From Brachionus koreanus (lineage: Eukaryota; Rotifera; Eurotatoria; Ploima; Brachionidae): a stretch of 22,515 bases of DNA. Under the pieces are notes generated by a model. It did no database searches. It had not been told where the DNA came from and was given only the letters and a program-made list of their open reading frames with translations. Below are positions 1 through 7,241 of the stretch, one piece after another. The stretch covers positions 714,379 to 736,893 of the forward strand of contig PJRA01000114.1 of assembly GCA_016987375.1 (NCBI GenBank). Reading direction: 5' to 3'. How positions within the stretch are numbered: the stretch's first letter is position 1; every line of letters starts with the position of its first letter. The translations under genes and the position numbers were made by a program.

Positions 1-150
1 ACACCTTTATGATTAATTCTTAAATATCTTCTAATTTTGAGTAAATTTTGCTCTTAAACTGCTTAAATTTAAAAACTCTTCAACTCCTCATTTGGTCTCT
101 AAATAACATTACCAAAAAATGGGTAAAAAAATGTGTCTAGGGTTACAAAA

Positions 151-519
151 ATGGCAGATCGTGGGTCTGGTCTGCTAAAAAGTGGAGATAAAAAGCAAAA
201 CGAAATAGCCAAGTTGTTAGGTGTATCTCCAAAATGTGTCTCTTCTACTAAAAAACGATATGAAGAGACTAGTTCTGTCTCAGATCGAAGCCGTTCTGGT
301 AGATCTCAAAAGCTAACTTTTAGTGATGAAAATTAAATTTCTAGAGAGATTAAAAAATATCCTACATCTAGCTATCAAAAACTCGCCACTGATTTTAATT
401 CTAAGACTCAAGGGTTTAGGATAAGTATCCTAAAATGAGTAATCAAGAGTAATAGTAAAAAGGTTTAAAAATGAAAAGTTTCACCCCAAGTTCTGTATAC
501 TAAGGTTACAAAACGGTGG
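151..519 (+). pseudogene. Tc1-like transposase N-terminal relic
   Basis: The frame starting at ATG 151 (MADRGSGLLKSG) reads as the paired-type double helix-turn-helix DNA-binding region of a Tc1-like transposase. A first HTH (NEIAKLLGVSPKCVSSTKKR) is followed by the linker SDRSRSGRSQKL and a second HTH (REIKKYPTSSYQKLATDF). The linker basic motif is the typical spacer of this family. The same frame carries stops at 334, 436, 466 and 472 but no frameshift, and similarity continues to about KVTKRW at 519. No DDE catalytic domain follows, so this is a dead, 3'-truncated copy. The 150 bases upstream are probably element flank, but no terminal repeat can be fixed. It differs from the transposase at the right end of the window. 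Confidence 0.75.
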
Positions 520-990
520 AGGGTCAGCCGGTATCTGGTGATGCATTTCCTACAAATGCACTGGTATATGTATAAATGAATTAATCACATAAATATATTA
601 TCAGTCATAAAGATAAATTAATTATAATGTAAATAATTTGTCCCATTAAAATATTAATAAGGTCACATAGATCCTGACTGTTTACCAAAACCTCCAAAAA
701 TTTCTAGTCAAATTAATTAAATAGATTAAATTAGCAAAAAATTTTCAGATATATTTTGAAAAATTGAATATAAAAAAATGTGAGGTAAAAAATAATCTCA
801 TTCTTGTATGAAATACATTTCGAAGATACTCAACAATAAATTATAAAAGTTTGGTGCATTATTTAATCAGATGATGGCTCAAATGAAAATTAATTTTTAG
901 CAAATTAACCTAGTATTTAACGTATTGTTTTAACTAATCTAGCATTTTGAATTTTTTAACAAACGAAAATAATTTGAGTAAATTTGTGCT
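520..990. other. Intergenic AT-rich spacer
   Basis: AT-rich sequence with no supported gene. Its first part may be degraded Tc1-like element sequence, but no frame or terminal repeat can be followed with confidence. Confidence 0.5.
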
Positions 991-1019
991 AGAAAAATTG
1001 TGGAGATATATGGCAAAGC
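991..1019 (+). repeat. Target-site duplication, left copy (29 bp)
   Basis: This 29-base stretch beginning agaaaaattgtgg is repeated without a mismatch at 1591-1619, exactly 600 bases away. The copies flank the LINE endonuclease fragment, as expected for the target-site duplication made by target-primed reverse transcription. Confidence 0.8.
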
Positions 1020-1590
1020 AAAGCAATTATGGTGAACTAAGATTGGTCATATCAACCATCGAACGTTAATAGCAACAAGTTGATAATATGAAAGGGTCCA
1101 GAGCCTCATTTGGACTCAAACAAGCTGCAAGATTCTCAACTTTATTCGTCTTAGACTCAGAAATAGCCCCAAATTTGTCTCCAACATTTATAAATCCTCT
1201 TCAGGATTCATACAAAAACACAAATATCAAAATAGAACAGTCGTTTGCCACTCTTTATAGTAACTTCCGTTCCGAAAGCTCATCCAATTTTTCTATCTAC
1301 TCTGATTCTTCTATAGAATCTTCATTGAATACCTCTTTACCACTAAAAGTAATGAGCTCTTCATATTCATCAACCAACTTAGAAGACAATCATGATTAGC
1401 TTCATTTCTACTACACCAACGCTACAACCCTAAATAACAAGCTACATCTGATTGAGACATATTCAGCAAGTTTTCTACCAGATATTATTGGCATAACTGA
1501 AACATGGTATGACGAAAGCTCAACCACTAATCTAAATGGATACAAAATTTTCAGAACTGATCGTCAATAAAGTGATGACAAGAACAGAAA
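1020..1590 (+). mobile_element. Truncated non-LTR retrotransposon (LINE) fragment with APE-type endonuclease start
   Basis: This is a 571-bp insertion bounded by perfect 29-bp direct repeats. The frame from ATG 1088 gives a Ser-rich leader of 103 residues, then one in-frame TAG at 1397-1399. The same frame continues to a stop at 1567 with FYYTNATTLNNKLHLIE, PDIIGITETWYDE and GYKIFRTDR. These match the start of the apurinic endonuclease domain of CR1/Jockey-like LINE ORF2, including the N in TNA and the E in ITETW. The rest of the endonuclease and the whole reverse transcriptase are missing. An AATAAA lies at 1566-1571, and the insert ends 19 bases later in an A-rich stretch. This suggests that a prematurely polyadenylated transcript was copied in. 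It is non-functional. Confidence 0.75.
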
Positions 1591-1619
1591 AGAAAAATTG
1601 TGGAGATATATGGCAAAGC
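1591..1619 (+). repeat. Target-site duplication, right copy (29 bp)
   Basis: Perfect copy of 991-1019. It directly follows the A-rich 3' end of the LINE fragment. Confidence 0.8.
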
Positions 1620-2210
1620 TTTTCTTTAGGAAATAAGTATGAGTTTGTTCTTGAATAAAAAACTTAAGAAAAATTATTGAAAACTAAAAGATCGACTTCT
1701 GCAAATTTTAATTTCTTGAATGTTTAGCATTTTAAATTGCTTTTTCTATTAGTATCACAAAAATTTTCAAGCGTTTCATTGAACACTTTATCATGGATCA
1801 AAATGTTGAACTTATTAATTTCTTGTTAATAGTAATCCTGTCCTACATTTTAAATTTTTTTATAAAAACCTCAAAATATTAATTTTTTCCATAACTAATT
1901 AAAATTTGATGTTTATTGAAATTAATGATAAAAATTAATAAAAAAAATTTAAATTCTGAAAATGAAAAGAAAGCATGCTTAATAAGAGCAAAATGAATTT
2001 GATTGAAAATGAATTGTTGAATAACGATTATTATATAAAATGGATACATAACCATTTATATAAATTTTTATTTTTTGGAATTTTTAATACAATTTATCAT
2101 TAATTAATCATATTATCTCTTTGATATTTATTTTCATTATCAAGAATAAGATTATATCAAAACATAAAAATTAATAAAAGCTTTAGAATTTTAATTTTTC
2201 ATTTTAAAAA
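1620..2210. other. Intergenic region upstream of the receptor gene
   Basis: Very AT-rich, with no coding frame I can support. TATA-like stretches occur around 2031-2040 and 2055-2063, but they are not distinctive in this base composition. A pyrimidine-containing tract ending in AG at 2185-2186, 24 bases before the receptor ATG, could be a splice acceptor or chance. Confidence 0.4.
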
Positions 2211-4496
2211 ATGAAAGCTTTTTTAATTGTATTTTTTTTGTTTCAAATGCTACATTTATATGTTTCTCAAGCGAATCAAGATTATAAGCTAAAATATGAC
2301 AAATCTAGGTCTTTAATTTCCATAACTAATTTGGAAGCTTTTAAAGAAATAGTGATTTCAGACAAAATAGTGAGCAAAGCACAAAATGAAATTGTAGTCG
2401 TTTTTTATCCGATTTATAAAATTTCTCTTAACAATAGTTTTAAGCTAAAATTAGATGTTTCTAAATTAAAACATTCACCACTATATGATTTAAAATTTTT
2501 TAAAATTAAATCATTTAGCTCAAGAATGTCAATCTTCAAAAATCTTTATACAAAAAACAACATTATTCAATTAGAATTTTATCATACAATTTTAGCTTAT
2601 TCTAGCAAATGTATTGATTATGAAGTTGAAGGAATTTTTCAATCGGTTTTTTCGATTGTGTTTGCCTTTAATGTAAAATATATGCCTAAAGTTTGTCCTT
2701 TATTGTTTAAAAATCAAAATTTTTACAAATTGTATTTTTATGGTGTTTCAAGAAATCTATTGAGCCTTAATGAACCTGATTTCTTAAATAAGCCTGACAT
2801 CAATTCAACCTGCAATGCACTTTATTTTCATGTTTATACAGGAGTCTTATCAAAAAAAATGATTATTTTCAAAACTATTAATCGGCTTGAAATAAATGGC
2901 TTGCTGAACAAAATAGAGGACAATTGCTTTGAAGATGTCAAACTTATTAAAAATATTATTCTTAGATTTGACAATCATTTAAAATTTTTTTCTCAAGGAT
3001 TTGGATGGACATCAATGCTAAATAAAAATTTAAGAATAAATTTTAGCGATCCAGAAAGCCTGAATCGAAATCGAGAAAATCTCATTCGTATCCATGTCTT
3101 TTCAAAACTAAATGAGAAGTATTACTTTCCGGACTATGATTTTTGCTTATTTAAAAATTTTCCAGACAATAGATTGATATTTTTTTCAATCACAATAAAA
3201 AATATGGATGCTAGTTGTCTGACAATTTGGCTATTGAAAAAAGCTTGTCTTTATTACAATTTACTAGGCCAAAAAAAAAATTCAATTATCTTTAGGAATA
3301 TTACATTTTTTAAAAATAAAATGAAATCATGTAATTTTAATCAAATGTTATTCAAATGTAATGCTTCAAATTTTAAGCCAAAAATGCAATGGTCCAAGGA
3401 TTTAGTCCTATTTTACGCCATTAAAGCAGACTACTTTTTCACCATTTTACAGTATTCACTTTTAATATTTTCTTTTTTAAGTAATTCTCTTTCTTTTTTT
3501 GTTATTCGAAAAACAATTTCAAATTTAAAAAAAGAAAAAAAAAATTATTTCATTGAATCTCTTATGCTAGTTACCTGTAAGATTATTTTATTTTATTCGG
3601 TTACTCGTCTTGTTCACTTGGCCATTAAATGTGTTTATCCAAATAACATATTTTGTTCCGAATTTCATTTTACCTATGGAGCTCAATTTATTGAAATCAT
3701 TGTTAATGATATCTTAGGAAACTTGCTAAAATTCATTTGTAATCTTATACAAATATTAATTTCTTTTTATAGGCTGACCTCGTTAAGTACACTCTACAAG
3801 AATAAACTAAGCAAAATTTCAAATTCAATTGTTGCTCGTATTGTACTTGGTTTATTTATCTTCTTTTATGCTGGAATTTTAATTTCTTCTCAAATTATTG
3901 TTTCAAAAGTAGCCGGTTTTACTTTTAACAAAGATCTTTTAAGTCAATATGTTGAGTACCCGAATAAGAAATTTTTTTTTATTAATTATTTATCACCAAT
4001 ACAGCCATTAAAAGCAGGAACATTAAAAAATCCATCAGTGAGTGTTTTAGTTATGTTCATTTTTAACATAGGCATAAATAATATTTTAACAATGCTGATT
4101 TTTATCTTAATGGAAATATTAGTTTTAATAATTGCCAAATCAAAATTAAATAAGAAGAAGACACTAATCGGAATAAATAATGATAAACAACAATTTAAAA
4201 AAATTTCAAAATCTAATAAAACACTAATGGTGATTATTGCTAATTTGTCATTTTCAATTTTCTTTCGTATTTTAAGTGCTCTGGTTGGAGTGTTTGTTAT
4301 ATACCAAAAATCGTCAAATCATTTCTCTAAATTGAATATTTGTAGTATACATCACAAAATTTGCACTATATCTGATGAATTAGAACAAATTTTTTTTTTG
4401 ATTACAACTTGTCTATATTTTTTTTATTGCTATTATGTTCATCAGCCATTTAGATCATTTTTTCTTAAGTATTTTAAAGTCAAAAAATTTTTTTAA
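2211..4496 (+). CDS. Orphan seven-transmembrane receptor with large ectodomain
   Basis: Single-exon gene of 761 codons. Residues 1-19 form a signal peptide (FLIVFFLFQMLHLYVSQ). Residues 20-405 are an extracellular region with about nine cysteines and a leucine-rich-repeat-like stretch at about 205-260 (INGLLNKIEDNCFEDV). Seven hydrophobic helices follow at about 411-433, 449-472, 492-521, 541-563, 611-642, 671-697 and 725-745. A Lys-rich loop links helices 5 and 6, and the Lys-rich tail is very short. Helix 3 ends in FYRL rather than DRY. Helix 7 lacks NPxxY but ends in HQPFRSFF, like the start of helix 8. The topology suggests a GPCR-like chemosensory or peptide receptor, but I recognise no named family. 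Neighbouring genes have introns; this one has none. AATAAA at 4495-4500 overlaps the stop codon. Confidence 0.8.
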   Translation: MKAFLIVFFLFQMLHLYVSQANQDYKLKYDKSRSLISITNLEAFKEIVISDKIVSKAQNEIVVVFYPIYKISLNNSFKLKLDVSKLKHSPLYDLKFFKIKSFSSRMSIFKNLYTKNNIIQLEFYHTILAYSSKCIDYEVEGIFQSVFSIVFAFNVKYMPKVCPLLFKNQNFYKLYFYGVSRNLLSLNEPDFLNKPDINSTCNALYFHVYTGVLSKKMIIFKTINRLEINGLLNKIEDNCFEDVKLIKNIILRFDNHLKFFSQGFGWTSMLNKNLRINFSDPESLNRNRENLIRIHVFSKLNEKYYFPDYDFCLFKNFPDNRLIFFSITIKNMDASCLTIWLLKKACLYYNLLGQKKNSIIFRNITFFKNKMKSCNFNQMLFKCNASNFKPKMQWSKDLVLFYAIKADYFFTILQYSLLIFSFLSNSLSFFVIRKTISNLKKEKKNYFIESLMLVTCKIILFYSVTRLVHLAIKCVYPNNIFCSEFHFTYGAQFIEIIVNDILGNLLKFICNLIQILISFYRLTSLSTLYKNKLSKISNSIVARIVLGLFIFFYAGILISSQIIVSKVAGFTFNKDLLSQYVEYPNKKFFFINYLSPIQPLKAGTLKNPSVSVLVMFIFNIGINNILTMLIFILMEILVLIIAKSKLNKKKTLIGINNDKQQFKKISKSNKTLMVIIANLSFSIFFRILSALVGVFVIYQKSSNHFSKLNICSIHHKICTISDELEQIFFLITTCLYFFYCYYVHQPFRSFFLKYFKVKKFF

Positions 4497-4972
4497 TAAA
4501 TTCGCTAATTTTAATTTGATTTTTACAGAAACATTGATTAAAAAACTAACAATTACATTAATTTACAATTTAATTTCATTCTTAGAAACTGTTTATTATT
4601 TTGCCTAAATTTAATATAATCAATAATTAAATTTCAGTTGTCAATTATCAAATTTTTATTTGTAAGGTTCGCGCGTAGCAAAACTACTACACTATCTGAA
4701 TTTAAAAGAACCGACTTTAAATTATTAATCTGCATACATAAAAACCTTGGAAAATATGTTTTATGGGTGAGTAAAAAAATAAATTTTTTGACCGGATCCC
4801 CTTAAAGATTCAAAAAAAAAGTATCTTGTCCTCAAGCTGTAATAACTCATGTTCAAATATGCATATCTTAATAGGATAGTATCAATCATGATAGTGAATA
4901 ATCTCTTCTACAAAATAGTGGCTTATTTGAGATACCATTCTCCTAATTTACGAAGACCATGATCAAAAAATG
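4497..4972. other. Intergenic region with a more complex block
   Basis: About 4497-4660 is plain AT-rich 3' flank of the receptor gene. From about 4665 (gttcgcgcgtagc) to 4970 the sequence is less AT-biased and more complex (for example gaccggatcccctta at 4790-4804), yet it has no long frame on either strand. It may be non-coding sequence of a transposon next to the MITE that starts at 4973. Confidence 0.4.
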
Positions 4973-5405
4973 GTAAAATTTTGGGTTTATTTTAGTTTTT
5001 TTTGTATCTCCTCCGCGGTTTACATCAAAACCCTAATTATTTTTGGTTCAGTAATTTTAAAAATTTATTTCTCAGGTAAATCGAAGGCAAAAAGTGCCGA
5101 ACATTTGAAAATTTCAAATACATTACTGTAAAAAGAAACATAAATTAAAACTATAAAACATCTTGACTAAAAAAAAAATTAAATATTCTTCTAAATTTTT
5201 ATAATTAAAAATTATTCTACATTTTTTTTTTAAATCACTCTTTTTGGACTCTATTTTATAATCTTAACAATTAAGAAATAAAAAAAGCGGTCCCAACGAT
5301 TTGTTCAGAATTTTGTCTAGTTTTATAATATGCAAAAAAAATTAGGGATTTTGGGATAAACCGCGCAGGAGATACAAAAAAACTGAAAAAAACCCAAAAT
5401 TTTAC
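4973..5405. mobile_element. MITE 1 with long imperfect terminal inverted repeats
   Basis: A 433-bp element has arms of about 72 bp at 4973-5044 and 5334-5405. They are inverted copies of each other, about 85-90% identical by eye with a few small indels. Shared blocks read outside-in include gtaaaattttgggttt, tttgtatctcct, cgcggttta and ccctaatt. The interior has no open frame. No clear target-site duplication is visible; only TG occurs outside both ends (4971-4972 and 5406-5407). This is the structure of a non-autonomous DNA transposon or foldback element. The superfamily is unknown. Confidence 0.75.
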
Positions 5406-5415
5406 TGCTTTCTCT

Positions 5416-5432
5416 GTTTAGTTAAACTAAAC
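5416..5432. repeat. Short palindrome next to MITE 1
   Basis: gtttagtt-a-aactaaac forms perfect 8-bp arms around one base, 10 bases beyond the right end of MITE 1. It may be part of the target site or chance. An ATT microsatellite follows at about 5449-5469. Confidence 0.5.
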
Positions 5433-5522
5433 TTGAACGTAGAATATTAACTATTATTATTATTATTAATTTCTAAAATTTCTTAAGTTTAATGGAATAT
5501 TCATTAATTTTAAAAAAGAAAT

Positions 5523-5848
5523 GGTGTATTTTTTCGTCTTTTATTCAAATTTTGTACCCAATTTTGAAATAACATAGAAAAGGATAGCAACTTCAAAATA
5601 TTTTTTTTTTTAAAATAAATGGGGGTTAACTACCTCGTTTAATAAAAAGTTGCAATTTAAATTAAGATTTAAACTTGATATTAAAAACCTATTGAATTTA
5701 GTTTTATTTAAATTTATAAACTTAAGATAAAAAAAAAATTTTAATATTACGAAAAAAATCGATTAATATTAAATAAAAAAATATCCTCAAAGCTTATGTT
5801 ATTTCAAATTTGGGTACAAAATTTGAATAAAAGACGAAAAAATACACC
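5523..5848. mobile_element. MITE 2 with 54-bp near-perfect terminal inverted repeats
   Basis: A 326-bp element has inverted arms at 5523-5576 and 5795-5848 that match at 53 of 54 positions. The ends read ggtgtattttttcgtc on the left and the reverse complement on the right. The 218-bp interior has no frame and is AT-rich. aaat flanks both sides (5519-5522 and 5849-5852) as a possible 4-bp duplication, but that is weak in this composition. The near identity of the arms suggests recent insertion. The sequence shares nothing obvious with MITE 1, which lies 117 bp away. Confidence 0.85.
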
Positions 5849-6123
5849 AAATATTTTTGAAAATAATTTTTCTAATTCAAAAAAGATTTCAAGATATGTT
5901 TTAAATTTATAAATGCTAAGAACCTGATTAGTTTCGACGAAATGGTTGATGGTTGGATGTCGAAATAAAAAGGAATGACTCCTGTAGTTCTTTAGACCAA
6001 TGCTTTAGAGCTAAATAACTTCTAAGCTACATTATCTTGCGGTATTTTTAGCCAAAATGATTACATTTTAAATTTCATATTTAATTCGATGAAGAAATTA
6101 TTTTGAAAAAAATGAATAACCTT

Positions 6124-6545
6124 TCACAAAAATACATGACAATATTGAAAATAAATAATCTCGGTAATAGGTCTATTTTTTACTGCACTGAACCAAATAT
6201 CATCTTTTATTATAATTGTTTTATTTTCTATCCTTGCAGATAAAGGGAAGCGTTCATCAACTTTTTCAGTACCTTTTTGAAAGGGTTTTGAACATGTGTT
6301 CCGTACTACAGAAATATTCAAAAAAAATTTCACCCTCAGTTGGTTTTAAGCTCCTCTGCTTGCATCACTAACACACAAACCATTCCGATATAAGGGCTAA
6401 AGGCATCATTTTTGTTCACTGTGTTTGTGAATTTTAGGACACTTATCGATAAAGACAAATAAAATAACCAAATATGAGTTGCAAGAACAGCTACACAAAT
6501 TCCAAACTTGAGACGCGATTTTTCTTGAAGAGGAGCTTCAAGAGT
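6124..6545 (-). pseudogene. Unrecognised minus-strand coding-like relic
   Basis: Two adjacent minus-strand frames look more protein-like than their surroundings. The first runs 69 codons between stops (6545 down to 6339). It has a hydrophobic segment (FGICVAVLATHIWLFYLSLS) and then SPYIGMVCVLVMQAEEL. The second (about 6333 down to 6124) is shifted in frame and gives a soluble stretch with DERFPLSARIENKTIII and SAVKNRPITEI. There is no start codon for the first piece, and a stop plus a frame change separates the two. I do not recognise a family. It could be a decayed gene or transposon fragment, or chance in a less AT-rich patch. Confidence 0.25.
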
Positions 6546-7235
6546 TCACTGTAACTGAAAAGAATATGGAATAGTTGATTGCATGAAGTTTTCACCGTAT
6601 GATTAGCTACTTATAAAATTGAACTAGTATAATATATTTTTTTGAAAAATGTAAACGCTTTAACAAACAAAACGATCAAATTTGATTTGAATTTTAGAAT
6701 TTAATAAAATGAACTTAAAATCTTAATGTATTTTGATATTAAAAAATATTCTAAATTAAAAAATACAACTTCTCTTGGAGTTTTATTAAAAATTTTTGGA
6801 TTTTAAATTTTTTATTCGAAATAAAGTTTGTTTAGTTTCTAAAAGAATTTTTTTTTCATTATTTTTCCAAATTTAGCACAACTTTATTTTCTCTTTTCAG
6901 ATATGAACTTTCTTAAAGGTTATTTTGAAATATTTTTCATTAGATAAAGACATTTTAACTAACATCATTTAATGAATTTTAATTTAAAAGCAATTTTAAA
7001 ATTTATAATATCTCAAAAATAAAGCTGATTTAATGAATTGGTTTTTCCAATCTAAATATTTCAGAAATGGCTAATTTGCTATTTTATAATTCAATTTTTA
7101 TTTATATCTTAAAAAATTTTAAAAAGGAATTTAAGTTTCTTAAAAAATTATAAAAAAATCAATTTTAGTTAAAGAGTACACGTGGATATTATAAAAATGC
7201 TTTTTTTTCACTTGAATAATTTTCAATTGAATTTT

Positions 7236-7241
7236 AGAACA
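7236..7241 (+). promoter_or_regulatory. Possible 3' splice acceptor just before the UGGT start codon
   Basis: caattgaattttag ends in AG at 7236-7237, only 4 bases before ATG 7242. It could receive a trans-spliced leader or end a 5'-UTR intron. It also argues against using the in-frame ATG at 7197, which would then be removed. Confidence 0.35.

Larger units (their letters stand above)
5849..7241. other. Intergenic region upstream of UGGT
   Basis: Mostly AT-rich spacer. About 5930-6545 is less AT-biased and holds short minus-strand frames, described separately. 6600-7230 is low-complexity AT sequence and should contain the UGGT promoter, but no element can be picked out. Confidence 0.5.

Noticed and set aside
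4660..4740. ggttcgcgcgtagc, considered as a tRNA T-arm
   Set aside because: No cloverleaf, anticodon arm or acceptor stem can be built around it.
5931..6026. Minus-strand 32-codon stretch containing ESFLFISTSNHQPF, faintly like a tyrosine recombinase segment
   Set aside because: Too short, with stops at both ends and no catalytic residues nearby.
7182..7241. UGGT start at GTG 7182 or ATG 7197
   Set aside because: ATG 7242 gives a proper signal peptide, and an acceptor-like AG lies between 7197 and 7242.
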